DNA from: Symbiodinium natans
Taxonomy: Eukaryota > Sar > Dinophyceae > Suessiales > Symbiodiniaceae
Assembly: GCA_905221605.1 (NCBI GenBank)
Contig: CAJNDS010002166.1
Span: 272,501-336,500 of the forward strand
Reading direction: 5' to 3'
DNA: 64,000 bases
Shown here: piece after piece, positions 1-13,300 of the stretch
Layout: the number at the start of each line of letters is the position of its first letter
Position numbering within the stretch: position 1 is the first letter of the stretch
The notes under the pieces: model-generated
The model's input: only the letters and a program-made list of their open reading frames with translations
Told to the model about the DNA's origin: nothing
Databases searched by the model: none
Program-made: the position numbers and the translations under genes

Positions 1-1403
1 TGAATAATGACCTTCTGGGGCCATGGCATCTCCTGTCAGATCCGGTTGCGGCCGCCAGGCCATCCGCGGCCCTGACCCCAGCGGCGCACGGCGTGGCCTC
101 GGACCAGAAATCTTGGGGGGCGCAGGGTTTAGGGTTTTAGGGGTGTGTAGTGCTTAGGGTGTAGGGTTTAGTGTTTAGGGCTTAGGTCTACAGTTTCTGT
201 AGGGCCTACTTCTGGAGTATGATCCTACGAAGCTTTTGGGCTTAGAGGGTTTCTTAGCAAAGGTTCAGGAGATGGTTCAGGGTGCTTGTGCTCTGCTCAG
301 GTTAATGGCCCTTTAAGGTACCGGGAACTGAATACAAGCACACGACCTAAGCCTAAGCTGCGAAAGAAACCCTGCTGTAGCAGGAGAGCATGAGGAATGC
401 TCGGCCATCTCAAGGAAAAACCTTCTTGAACCCCGGACTCTGTGCCCAGGCGCCCTAAATCCTAAACGCTGAACCCCTCAAACCCTCCAAAGGTCCTGAA
501 GACCCCAAACACTTTATGCAACTCCCCGCACGACCACTCCGAACCGCTCCTGCGAACCCTGAACCCCCCCCGCACACATCCTAAACTCTAAATAAGCCCC
601 CCCCCCCCCAATCCCCCAGAACTTAAACCAAAAACATATCTCACTTCACCAATTGGGGCTTGGAGTCTGTTGTTTAGGGTTTAGGGTTTCCTCACGGCTC
701 GCCCTGATAGGTCCCCGCGGCGGTTGAAAGGTCGGACCGGCGCGCAGGCGCTGCAACGGCGAGAAGGCAGGGGACCCAGTGAGGTCCTCTTAAAGGCTCA
801 TTGAGACGAGCAGGGTTTTGGGGCCTTTAGGGATGTTAGAGGAAGTTCTAGGGCAAGCCAAGTCTAGGGGCCATGTAGCTTCGTAGGACGAAGACTTCCC
901 TTCTTGGGCTCCCTCCGATAACAGTTAGCATCCGTTAAGCTTTGGTGCGGCCTTCGTGGGCTTTTCTCAAGGGTTTGGGGGTTTGGAGGATGCAGGCGGT
1001 TCTTAGCAGGTTGGGCCGCGAAGTTAGGCACATCGACTCCGCTGCACCGGGGCTCCCTTCTCTGAACAGGTTTTCGTAATGGGACTGCAAACCGAGGGTG
1101 ATGCACAAGCGACATACGCAGATGCATTATGACTATGCACATGCGTAGAGCACACGCGTAATGCGCACACGCGACGCGCACGCGCAATTTCTGCAAGACC
1201 GACCCCCACGCAGCAGGCAGCTCCTTTCATGCCAATGCCTCTTTGGAGGTTCGTAGGGCTTCGGAACCCTAAAAACCCTATGAAAACCCCAAAAAAAACC
1301 TATGACAACCCTATAAGAACCCTTAAAACCCTAAAACAACCTTATATAAAGACCCTACAAACCCTGCACAAAACCTAAACCGGGCGGGATTCACCGGACT
1401 GAG

Positions 1404-1496
1404 GGGTTAGGGGTTTAGGGTTTAGGGTTCAGGGTTTAGGGTTAGGGTTTAGGGGTTAAACCCAAAACCCTGCAGTAAACCCTAAACCCTAAACCC
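1404..1496. repeat. Convergent telomere-like repeats
   Basis: TTTAGGG-type units run rightward and then switch to CCCTAAA units within the same short tract, so two telomere-like runs face each other, with a short irregular junction near 1465-1480. Several units are variants (TTAGGG, TTCAGGG, TTTAGGGG). No coding potential is seen. Confidence 0.85.
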
Positions 1497-1579
1497 AGCA
1501 GGATTCCCGGCGGCGCCTGGTCGAGCCCGGCGGCGCGCAGCCCGACATCACTGCGCCGCCGCCCCGGCGTCCTCCAGGG

Positions 1580-1711
1580 GGTTTAGGTTTGGGGTTTAGG
1601 GTTTAGGGTTTAGGGTTTAGGGTTTAGGGTTTAGGGTTTAGGGTTTAGGGTTTAGGGCTTAGGGCTTTGGGCTTTGGGCTTTGGGCTTTGGGCTTAGGGT
1701 TTAGGGTTTAG
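1580..1711 (+). repeat. TTTAGGG array with CTTTGGG block
   Basis: A nearly perfect TTTAGGG run ends in a block of CTTTGGG/GCTTAGGG variants and then returns to TTTAGGG. The plant/alveolate telomere unit is TTTAGGG; here it is interstitial, since ordinary GC-rich sequence flanks it on both sides. Confidence 0.9.
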
Positions 1712-1776
1712 GGTTTAAGTTTTTTTTTGGCCACCCGCCCAGCTGACTCAGAGAGATGCACTGCAGGGAACAATTT

Positions 1777-1886
1777 AGGTTTAGGGTTTAGGGTTTAGGG
1801 TTTAGGGTTTAGGGTTTAGGGTTTAGGGTTTAGGGTTTAGGGTTTAGGTTTAGGGTTTAGGGTTCAGGGTTTAGGGTTTAGGGTTG
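1777..1886 (+). repeat. Interstitial TTTAGGG array
   Basis: About 15 heptamers, mostly perfect, with occasional TTCAGGG and one 6-bp unit. It lies about 65 bp from the preceding array, separated by unique sequence. Confidence 0.9.
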
Positions 1887-2330
1887 TGGGATTTAGGGCT
1901 ATGTTTCTCTCCACCCTTAACTGACCTGGAGTAGTTTTGCAGGGTAACACTCCGGGAATCTTGCCAAATTCTTGAAACGACCGGCGCGTGAAGGTCTCGA
2001 GGTTGGTGGGGAACTGAAGAGTTGAGGCTTTTGGGGCTTGGGGTGCAGGGTTTAGGGCGTATAGGGTTCGTGCATGACCTTAGAAGATTCTTGGGAGACT
2101 CTACTCTTTCTTAGGGGATAGAATTATTGGGCATTTAGACCCTCTGAATAAGGTCCCTGTTTAAGAGAGCCAGAAGAGGGTTAAGAAGGGTTCCCGTTTA
2201 AGGGCCGGCCTTATCCTACCTAAGATTTCTGGAAGAGATGCCAGCACAAGGACAAAGCAGCCCCCCCAGGGTCTCTGTCGCCGGGCTGGCAGGGCCGGAC
2301 ATGGCGACAAAAGGCGCGGCCCAGAATAAT

Positions 2331-2431
2331 ATAGGGTTTAGGGTTTAGGGTTTAGGGTTTAGGGTTTAGGGTTTAGGTTTTAGGGTTTAGGGTTTAGGGT
2401 TTAGGGTTTAGGGTTTAGTGTTTAGGGTTAG
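2331..2431 (+). repeat. Interstitial TTTAGGG array
   Basis: About 14 heptamers with one unit lengthened by a T and one TTTAGTG. It directly follows a GC-rich stretch (2220-2325) that may be an exon but cannot be assigned to a strand. Confidence 0.9.
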
Positions 2432-2559
2432 GGGCCTTAATATATAATGAGAATAGGGTTTTGGGGGGTCTTATGGTATGTTTACAAAGGGGTCATAAGG
2501 GAATACTAGTTATTCCGACCCCTACATTAGCAAGGCCCACTCGCAGCTTCGCGGTTTGG

Positions 2560-3530
2560 GTCGTAAGACATGCGGCCGAAGCATGGCACGACACCAACAA
2601 AGTGCGCTCAGCTCCAATGTAGCATCATAGATGGCATGGTTTTGTCACGTCAACTACGCCGTTTGCTCGGTTTCTGCAGATTGTGTTCAGGGTTCGAGGT
2701 TGCGAGCTGGTGCCATGGTCACCTACGAATGTCTCTTCTAGGTATTGAGCCGGCGCAGCCACCGAATCTTGCTGGCACTTAGTAGAGAACCAGGACACTC
2801 AGGTTTAGGGTTTCGTTTAGGGTTAACGTATAGTACAGGGCTCGGGGCCCAGGGTTGTGCGAGCTAAGTCCTAACTTCCCTACTACGAGGAGGAGTGCGA
2901 AACTGCATTCGGCCACGGCCGCAAACGCGGGCATCCTGATGAAACACACACTTGGAGGCTGCAAAATTGTCGTCGCAGGTGCGGGGCATTCTGTAGGCGA
3001 CCCCAACGTGAAGGAATTTCTTGCACAGCCCCTTGAACCTTCACCTGTTGTCTGACCATTGTCTCACCCCAAACCCTGAACCAATCGCATTGCCAACGTC
3101 CACAAGACAACCAAAGACCAAGGACCCGGCGTCAGGCCACAGCGTCCACAAAGGTTGGCGGCCTGGTCGCTTGCCACTGCCCTGCACCCAATGCCGCAGG
3201 CCTCTGAATCTGACTCTACATGCCACAAAAAAAACCCAAAAGGTTTGAAGCCAACACCACCCAAAGCATCTCGCATGAAGATCGGGTCGAGACTGACATT
3301 TTTGAACGTAGTTTGCAGGTGCCGCTCTGACTCTCAGGGCAGCCAAGAAGTTCGACTTTTTGCCAGCAAAGAAGAAAAAAGCGCATCTCGACAGTATGTG
3401 GCGGTAAAAACAAAGGCAATGCCTGCAGGGAGGTCTGCAGGAAGAATTGCTGTGCTCTTGCAAAGAGCCATGCTCTCAACTGGAAAGTTCAGAACTGGTC
3501 TTCTAGATGGGGGGTCGTGCTAAGATAGGG
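2560..3530. other. Possible exons, strand unresolved
   Basis: Between repeat tracts this stretch has protein-like open frames but no secure gene. On the plus strand, about 3320-3404 is open, follows TTGCAG and ends before GTAAAA, giving a Lys-rich peptide with AAKKFDFLPAKKKK. About 2890-3030 plus is also open. On the minus strand, a segment near 3005-3050 follows a CAACAG acceptor-like site. I recognise none of these peptides. The region is probably genic but the strand is uncertain. Confidence 0.25.
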
Positions 3531-4081
3531 TCGCCTTGTGTGCATGTGTGCGCGTACCTGTTGGTACCTTAATCCTGCTAAGCCGGATCCTCAAAACGAT
3601 CTTGATTTCTAAAACACCCTCGTAGTTATGTTGAAGTTTCCTGAATGCCTATGCCTCGGCTGCGTCACACATCGTCACAAAGCCCTTTGAGCCCTTTCGC
3701 TCACTCTCGCAGAGTTTAGGGTTGAGAGCGCGCGCTCACATTCCCCAAGCGTGCGGGGCTGCACGTAGCTGCGAGCGGGGCAGGTGCACACGGGCCGGGT
3801 GACACATGGGAGTTGTCAAAAAAGGGAACTGCTGTGAAGTAGTATCTTGGTATTGTCTACTGATACTAATTTTCTCAACCCTATTCTCAGCAACGAACCC
3901 CCACAGACAGGTGACGGTGTGTTGGGATCAAGTTCGCTCCACCCACCCCGTGCAAGACCTGCGCCAAATGGGACCCCTGCCCTCCGTCCTGCCTCAAACC
4001 CTTCAAAGCCTTTAAACTCTTTAGGCCCCTAGAAGCCCTGAAGCCGAAGTGGCCAAAAACGCAGGGGAAGGCCTAGACTGC

Positions 4082-4156
<75 letters not shown>

Positions 4157-4171
4157 GGAGAGAGAGAAAGA
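4082..4171. repeat. (AG)n microsatellite
   Basis: A GA/AG dinucleotide run with a few A and G interruptions. The Ser-Leu repeat peptides readable on its complement are by-products of the microsatellite and not a protein. Confidence 0.95.
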
Positions 4172-4390
4172 CAGGGAGTCCAGATGGTCCATGTGGTCTT
4201 ATAAGGATTATAGTAGCATAGGGTAGATGACCCCAAATTCTCAGGGTTCGTTTGGTTTTTCCGGGGTAGGGCCTAAGGTCGTCTGGCCAGAACCCTGCCA
4301 GCAGTAGCTCCCAAGATTGCGTTTTAGTGCAGGTACCGAGGCGCTTAAGGGTCCCGTGTGCTGCGCTGCTGGGTGCTGAACACTGACTAC

Positions 4391-7300
4391 CAGCCTGCCA
4401 TGCAAGCAGAATAGGGAGGATAAACTGTACGAGCCTGCGTGCCCAGCTCGGAATGCTGCTGGCTGTGGCGTTGGTTTTGCTTTGCATGCTTCTGGCTTCT
4501 CGATTCTCGATCTGCTCTACTCTCACCGCCCCATGTCGGAGCACCTTAGACCGATGAACCTACAAAAAGCGCAGTCTCTCGCTTGATGCGAAATCAGCCC
4601 ATGCGCCGTGGCAGCAAGTGAGGTATCTTCTGAGACTCTGAGATGAACCGCGAATCGCGATCAACCTTTGCAAACCTTTAGCAACAACTTCCCTCATGGT
4701 TCTTAAGCCCTTTTCCCTAAACCCTAACCTAAACCCTAAACTCATGGAGGGCCTATGCACACCCCCCACTCCTCGCCAAGCCCGCATGCAGTCCGACCTG
4801 CTTTGGCCGCGCCGGCGCAGCAAAATTGGAGGATCCCCAATGTGTCGGCCGGGGATGAGGAGGACGATATCAAAATGTGTCTATACTTCTACTAGAACAA
4901 GAAGAAACATATACAATATATAGATATATATATATATAAGAGTTATATAAGTCCTAAGGGAACTTAGTTAGGTGTAAAGGCCCGGCAAGCGGAACCACAA
5001 GAAGCACTTTGCACCATGCGGGGGTGTCGCTCCTTTCGGCCCGGGCGTGCGCTGGCCAATTTGGACAGCCACATCAGCCGACCACGAGATCGGGGGAAGC
5101 TTGCGGCTGGGAAGCTGCTTCGGGCGCGGCTACACCGATTCCAAAATCCATGGGGCACAGGGGGTTCCCCCAACAAAAATGGGGCCATTGGGGCCTCCCT
5201 TTGTGCACCGAAATATGTAGTAGAATCCCCCCGAACAAGACCCCTACTCTTCCAACACTCCCATATTCAGTCATTGGCTTGCTGCAACCCAATACGAGCC
5301 TAGAGCAACTTCTTTTTAGGAGGGCAATTGTATCATCTTCGGTTGAGGGTTTTGGGTGGAGGGTAGGCTCCAGCCACATCGCCCTATAGCAGCCGCCCAG
5401 GGGGGCGGGGTAGCGAGGCTACCGGCCCCTTGTTCTTCACAACATCCGCGACTCACTCGCACCTGGCTACAAAAGCCAAACACACAGCCGACCCCAGGCG
5501 AGGGCCGCATAGCTCAAAGGTTGACAATCCATGACCTGAGAAGGCCACGGGCAGGAGTGAGTCATTGAGGGTTGCCTGCACATGGCAGGAGCCGGCTAAT
5601 GCACGTCCTGCATGCGAAGACGTCGTGCATGTCGCACATCATCCGCATGCTGTTAACGAGCAGCACCAAACTCCGAAGGGATGGGCATGGGCGTCCCCCA
5701 TACAAGCCCAGCACTCAATCTGCAGCTCATCAGGAAGACAGTTTAGTGCTGTCTGCAGTGAACAGTCGAGCATGGACCCCTGCAGCTGAAGGACAAAGCT
5801 GTTCATCTAAACCTCGGGACAGTTTAACCATACTTTCGTAAGTGGCTGGGCAAACAAACTAGACGTGGTTTCCTCCAGGTTCGTTCATGCCAGGTGTAGA
5901 TGTGGTGCGTGGGAAGCTAGCTAAACACGCAGCATGAAATGTACTGAAGCAGGGAAACAACAGATTGAGTGCTTCCGCTGTCCCTCGCCTGCTGCTCAAC
6001 AGGACCTTTCCGCAGCTCACAAGCGCGCGACCTGCTGCGCGTAGATCCTGCAGGTTTTTTGGATGCAACTTTTGACCAACAAAACAGTCGCCTCCGGGTC
6101 TCTCTTGTCGTAGAAGTGTTTTGGGAGTTCCTTGCAAGTGCCTGCAATGTGGATCTTAAGCCTTGAGCTCTTTAAAGACTAGGGCTGCCCTTGTGGGCTT
6201 GAGGTTTTTGAAGCTCTAAGACTGCAAGGAATACAAAGATAGCTGCCCCCCTGTCCTGCACACGTCCTCTCTGGACAAGCAAAACCTCGGCTTTCGAAGG
6301 ACCGGGAAGGAAGCCCGACTCCGAACAGGACGATTCGCACTCACGGCTGCTTAGTTCTTCTGGGCAGGGTAGACTGTCATCAGCTTGTTCATCAGAGCTC
6401 CTTGGAAAAAAGGCAAAACCAGACCTGCCTACCGACACGGATCTGCCGCCAAAGGGCTCAGCGACGCGAGGGGGTATCATGCTCAGCTCTCCTGCGCCAC
6501 GTCGCATTTTGGGCAAGATCCATGGGCAGATGCGACAGCGACTGATCATGTGGCCATGGCGAAAATGACCTTTGTGGCGAAGGCTCGGCACCCTGCGCGT
6601 GAAGGCTCAGGATTCGTTCTAGCTAGGGAACTACATATGGCGCCAGCCATGAGCTACGTAGGGCTTTTGGGTTGCTACCATTATCCTTCGAATTACAACG
6701 CCCCCGGTAAACCCTAAACCCTAAACCCTGAACCCTAAACCCTATAAACCCTAAGCCGAAAACCTAAACCCAAAAGGCTGGGGGAGCAAACACGGACCGC
6801 TCCAGGCTGCTCGGGCCCGGCGCTCTCACGCACCAGGGCTGCACGCGCCTGCGAGATTGAAGGGCTCTGGGCCTTCGGATGGCTTGAGATTCTTACAGGT
6901 TTACAGGGCTTGGGGGTTTAGAGTGTACACAGGGTTTAGAGAGTGTGGGGTTGACAGGGTTTATAAGACGCAGGAAGTCCGGATGGCTTGGGATGGTATC
7001 AAAGATTCACGGCGTTTCGGGTTTGTAGGGTTTAGGATGATTTAGGGCGCTTTGGATGGTTTATCGGGTTTAGGATTTAGGGCTTAGATCACCCGCTGCT
7101 GGATGACATGATCTGCATCGGACAGGCGAGGGCTTCGTAGCTCACAAATTTTTTCGGGTCTAGAGCGAAACCAAGAAAATGGAGAGGTCGCCATTTTGGT
7201 GCATCTGTAAATCCGAACGCTTGTTTTTAGCGGCCGCACGTGCTAATTCTACGGGGCCGTACATCAGGGACCGAACAAGGGACCACAGGGGATCAGGCGT

Positions 7301-10300
7301 AGGGCTTTTGGATTCGGGCTCTGTCTTGCTCTGCAGGATGTGAGGATGCTGATGGCTTGCAGGGTCAGGGCCTTCATGGCAGCCAGGGTTCAAGAAATGC
7401 CTAGCGCGGTAAAGGAAGCAACGAAATCTGAGTGCGGACGGGCAGCTTAAAGAATGATCTATGACAAGGACGCAAGTGCAGATACAAAGACCAGAAGCCA
7501 TGGCCAAGCTCGAAAACACTCCTCCGGCCTGATGGCTAGACACGGAGAGCAGGTCATCCGGCATGGGAATGACCGAAACCTCAATTCCACCAACACGCTC
7601 GAGAAGTTTGGCGCCGACTGATCTTCTGTGCCAAGAGGCGTTCTGACGCAACCGCGCAAGGCGGACGCAAAATACGATGGAGTAACTGGCCGATGTTGCA
7701 GCGCGAAGGAGTCTAAGCAAACGATGCCACGCTTGGGTCGGTGCATGGCAGGGCGCGTGGCCGACAGCCTTCGCACTGCGAGTGGGCACGGGTCCCCTCA
7801 ATTACATGAGCCCGCCTTTGAGAATACTTCCTTAGGCTCTACTCTACTGTACCTTGCGGCAATCCTGCAACAGATAACTGGTATTTTTTGGTCAGCCCAA
7901 ACCCTAAAAATCTTGCCCTTTTGGTAGATTAATAGGCCAGTGCTATATCAGAAGTGCCCAATGAACCTGCGTTGCCGCCGCCAGGCGCTCGTGCGACCAG
8001 CCCTGCCAGGTCAGGCAAGGAACAACTTTAGGCTTAGGCTCTTGTTAGGGTCTAGGGCCTGTTTAAACTTTGGGTGTGGGGAAGGCATCTGTGATTGCCC
8101 AGAGTGACCATGCGTCGTGTTGAGTAGGGGAAAGTTGTTCGAGGCTACTGAAACCCTCTGAAAACGTGTTCCCAAGTATGATCCTCTTAAGCCCCACACA
8201 GGGCACGATAAACTATCCCAAAAGCCGACCTGGAGGGGCGCTTTTTCTAAAGAACGCCCCTAGAGAGCACTGAGAGCACCTCAGGAGTTGAAAAGAGGCC
8301 TCTCGAGTGAAGAGTAGCAGCTCGTCGCAGGTGTCGCCAGGCTGAAGACAGGCGCGCGCCTTTGATTTGAAGGCGGGAGGGCTTGACGAGGGCACAAACA
8401 GGCGCAAAGTAAAACACGCAAGTTCTGATACTCAGCAAAGGCTGGCGTAAATCTTGGCCCCAGCCCGTCTTGCGACCCTTGCTTGCGCAACACTACCAGG
8501 CTTCCTGCAAGACCACTGCAGCATGAGGTTTCGGCTTTCGTTGCCCAATGCTTCATGCCCTCGAACACATCAGCGCCTAGCGCAGGAGGGCATACTTTCC
8601 ATCTAATGCCAGCTTGCTTGAACAATCCGCTTCCCCAGCACACGTCCCAGCTAAAATGGAAAGAGAAGGCTGCACTTTCCAGGTGGAAGCGTGGGAGATC
8701 TGAAGTAAACTCAAGTTCGCCCGAACTTCAGCACAAAGTGAAAAGCAAGTGTCCCCAAATAAAGCAGTCAGATCAGCATTTCTCTTTGCAAGAATGTTGT
8801 TTTCACTCTTGCTAGACATTCCTGTCAGCACACCGCAAAAAAAGCGCCACTACGGCGGTATAAAGGGCCACATTGCCCACAGCGCCTTTCCACGACGACT
8901 GCCCACATGGACATGTTCAGCAGTTCAGCCATCAATGTCTTTTTCGCGTCAGGCTGCCAGAGGCAAGCCCCAGTGCAATACTGGCCGCTATGAGCTGTAA
9001 ATCATATATGTGAGAAGCAGCCATGTAGACGTACGCACTTTAGCCAGACATTGTACTCCAGGTTATGCGATTGACCTGTGAGGTAGTTGGGACCTCGACG
9101 CCCCGGTCATTGCGTGGCTTTCTAAGGGAACCCCAAAGAAGGGAAGTCGGGCTTGAACAAGACGAGCAGTGCTCTTATCTCAGGAGAGTGGACTTCGCAC
9201 CGATGCGTTGTCAAAAGTTTAACCCTGTTGCATCCAGCGTGCTCCTTCAAGCACTACAGGGCGCCACTCTTCGCCCTCCAATGCCTCGGCCTCCCTCAGC
9301 CGAAACTCCCAGGTGGCATCCCTCACAGTGTGCCCTTGGCACAGCCGATTGATCTTGTATGGGCTCAGCCCCGTATGGTGGGAAGCAGCTTGCAGGGACC
9401 CGAAATCTAGCCAAGGCCCAAGCTCCGAGGCGAGTGTTAGGCGCGCCTGAACGGGCTTAGAACTGCCGACCGCGTTCCGACGTCCTTGGCTATAGGCATG
9501 GAGTAAATTCTGAGATTTGGTCACATATTCCAGATTCCGTACATGATTGTTTGTTCGGTCGGAGTCTCTGTGGTTGACAACTAGGTCGGGCGATTCAGGC
9601 TGACCAAGAAATGTTGCAGCCACCAAGCGGTGCACCCTCAATGCTTTCCCACCCTTCTTCACCACACGGTAACCATCGCATGTGAGACTTCCACAAGTAG
9701 TATAGCCGCAGGGAAACTGCCGCGATTTCGACCAAGTCCTTCCATAGTTGCTCACCATCAGATCAAGGATCGGGCATGTGCTACCTGGAAGGAAGGCAGG
9801 CTTCCACGTTTCGCCCGCCTCCAATAATTCTGTCTCTTGGCTTGCCCAACGGATCTTACGAGTTACGCCGTTTCCAAAAGCTGTTTCACTTTTTCCTGGG
9901 CAACAGAGCGACACAGAGCTCTGTGAAACACTCAATCTCAGTGCAGCCTCTTTCTGCATAGACTCGTCGCCAGAACGGTGCCATTCAACTGCAGCACGTC
10001 GCCAAGTTGTAGAAGTCAAGCGGTTGGATTCGCTGGCATACCGGTGGCGGATGTTCTCTGCAGGCGATACATACTCCAAATTAGCCACCTGATTGTTGCC
10101 CCGATCTCTGTCAATGTGATTCACCTGCCACTTCTCGGCAGTCGGGAGACCAATGAAAGTGGTAGCAACAAGTCGATGAACAAAATAATGCTTCCCCAAG
10201 ATTGTGACGGTCAAATACCCGACCTTCAGAGACCCACTACTTACACGACCTCTGGAGTTTTGTACACGGCCATGAGAACTGACCTGCCAAGAAAGGGTTC

Positions 10301-13300
10301 TCCAGCGCGCCTGCAGCACCCAGAAGCTTGGCACAACATGTCGTGATGACGTGCAGCAAAGGGCACCGAAGAGGCTCATGAGCGATCAATCCAAAGGCAC
10401 TTGCACAAGGCTCTCCTTGCAGAAGTTCACGATGGGGCACAATGACGGGCAATCATGTCAGCTGCGCATGTCTTAGCTGATTGCGATTGACATGGTGCAC
10501 TTGTCTCTGCCCGATGACTCGATGTCCAGCGTCCAACAAACCTTGAATCAAAGCATGCAACCTCCATTCAGGTGTGTGCGACCTGCCTTCCTCCGACTCT
10601 ATGTGACAAGAGGTGCCCGCCGTTTCTTTTCCGAACTCTATATTTTATCTCTCCGTACCCTATACGTTTCTAAGATGAGGCCCTCACCATGAGCTGTCTA
10701 AACCCCCACGAGCCTACAGCCCACGTCAACGTGCCACGCCCGGGGCCGCCCAGGAGCGCCCGCAGCCTCGGAGCATCCCGTGCCTTTTTGGCAAGCGAAG
10801 ACATGTGCACAGGGCTGCCCACATTCGCATGTCAGCTTGGGCCAGCGCACTCGAAAGAGTTCCACCTGAGCTCACACCAGCGGCACAAAGAGTTCCAAAC
10901 GCTCGAGACCAGCATCTACAAGAGTTGATAGGGTTTGTTTTTTTTGTTTCTGGGGTTTATAGACTGGAGGGTTTTCAGGGTTCTATGGCTTGCGGAGTGT
11001 TTGCCACCCCATCCAGCGGTCGCTCCGCAGGGCATACTTGCTGATGCGAAGCAAAGTTTGCCTAAGTGTAGTTTGGGTTTCTGTTTTAGGGGCCCTTACG
11101 CTGTTGTTTTTCCGCAGCCTGTCGAACGTTCGATCGGAGGCTGCTTGGTCTCAGAAGCTGAATCTTTATTTTGGGATCTCATTCGGCCCCTCTCACTCAA
11201 GTGCCCCGAAATTCGCAGGAGACTATAAATCACCCCTGAAATTGGTATCATATACCCTAAACTACTGCAACTCCGTTTCAGGAATATGGGCCGTAAACCT
11301 AAACCCTGTAGTTTTTGCAATCAGGTTTGTGAGCCGCCAACCGGGGGTAAGTCGCAGACTGATGCACACACACACACACAAACTCCAAACAGCAGCGCTC
11401 GTGGCTACATGCTGATATGGTGCATTTGAAGCCCCCAAACCTATTTTCCAAACCCGAGCCGCAGGGCGGCGCAGCAAGAACAACGAAACGGAAAGAAGCA
11501 ATGCATGGCCGCATGGCCCACCTATCCTCATGATGCAAGTAAGTGAAGCCCTGTCAGGAATCATGACGTCCCCAAAAGTTAAGGCTCGTGCCGAAGTCCC
11601 GAGCTCGGGCCCCAGGTCGCGGCGCAAACAGCCGACGCCTGCACGGAGGCAACATTGAGGATGTTTCGGGGGCATAGTTTCCCTTTAAACTTCCTGGGAG
11701 ACCCGAAAAAAGGGTACCCTTATTTTTTGGGGCTCCAGACCATCGCGGGCTTCGCCGTTCTCGAACCCCGAAGTTCTTGAATCTCGTCGTTCTCGAAGGG
11801 CGCCACTAAGTCCAAAAGCAGCTATGGCATGGCTGTTTTTCAGAACTCCCACAGGCAGTGGCGGCCCTTGCCATTCTCCGGGATTGTAGAACAAAAAGCT
11901 ACTGCACAAATTACCAACAGGGCGGACGTGGGAGGGGGGCGCTTCATTTAAAGCAAAAACTCCCCCCTCATTCACGTCCATCCTTCAGGGGTGTGTTGGG
12001 ACTGGAGCCTGCTCGGCCCCGCAGAGGCGACTCCTCCGTGAGCAGCTCGCACATCTCAATGCGCGCCTCCCACAGAGACGGTTCAGGGTTTACTGGGTGA
12101 AGGGCTGAGAAATCCCGGCAGAAGAATTCTGAAGGTTGTACATTGGCCAGACCTGAAGAACGCAACTGTGTTCGAGGTGTGGGTGTGGATGCAAAACCTC
12201 CTCCACACACGCCCTGCTGCCTCCATGGTCTCGTTCTGCCATCCTTGGCAAAACCCAGGTTGGGGAGCGAACCCGCAGGAGTAAGGCATGCAGGTAACTA
12301 GCAGTATAGCTACTTGAAAGAGGCCTTCTTCTTGGGGACTCAGCAAAACCCAAAATTGGGATCGCATACCGCATACCCTATCCTACCACAATCCGAATTA
12401 AGGTATGCGAGTATGGGCAATAAAATCCGTTAACTTCCATTATTTATCCCCACGACTCTGCTGATTCTTGAGTTGACGAGACGAGAATGGCTACATATTG
12501 CAGTCGCGCAAAGGTGTCTCCCTTTGATTAGCAGAAGTCAGCACGTGTCACCGGAGGTCGCTCGAGCACGCTCAAGAACATCTGGGCACACCTTCCGCCA
12601 CTCTTCGCCTGGCAGAGGCTCTTCCACGGCAAATCGAAACTCCCAGTCTCTGCATTGCGTGCTTCGACCGTGGCAGATTCTTGATATGGTCCATCTCGAA
12701 ACCCCAGAGTGCACAGATGCTGCCTGCATGGACTTGAAATCAAGCCAAGGCCCTTTGCAACTAAACCTCCGGGCCTGCGCCGGCTTGCAGTTTATGGGCT
12801 CGCGCTGCCGCCCCACTCTCTGCAAATACGAATGCCTCGCATTCTCAGAACGTGTGACGTACTCCAAGTTCTCAACGTGGTTGTTACCACGGTCACAATC
12901 TTTGTGATTGATATCCAGCCTGGAGTCTGGCTGGTCCAGGAAGCTCGCTGCCACTACGCGATGTACCTTCAGCTTTCGGCCCCCGGCCGAACATGTAAAG
13001 TAGCCATCGCCATCTCTGCTTCCTTGTGAAACTTGACCTCGCAGACTATTCCACACCCGGCCGAGGTTGCTTACCATCAGGCCCGGAATCAGATCCTTGT
13101 TGTCTGGATGTTTGGCATCTCGCCACTCTTCATCGAGGGCAGTGATAGGCCTGCGCTTATGCGGTGGATCCACCCACTTGACTTCATAGCGAGTGCCAGG
13201 AACCGGCCCAACCATGTCTTCACGTAAGCTGCCACAACATCGGGAAATTTTGCTTCTCGATATTCCCATCTGGCTGGCGACCTGCACTTGCGTCGCACAC

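Noticed and set aside
1-2431. A true chromosome end at the left edge
   Set aside because: The tracts are short, mixed in orientation and interrupted by unique sequence, so they are interstitial. The window edge gives no evidence of a terminus.
7188-7200. Partial matches to the dinoflagellate spliced leader (GCCATTTTGG near 7190 plus; TTGGCTCAAG near 27808 minus)
   Set aside because: Only 10 of 22 bases match in each. With all possible 10-mers of the leader and two strands of 64 kb, one or two such matches are expected by chance.
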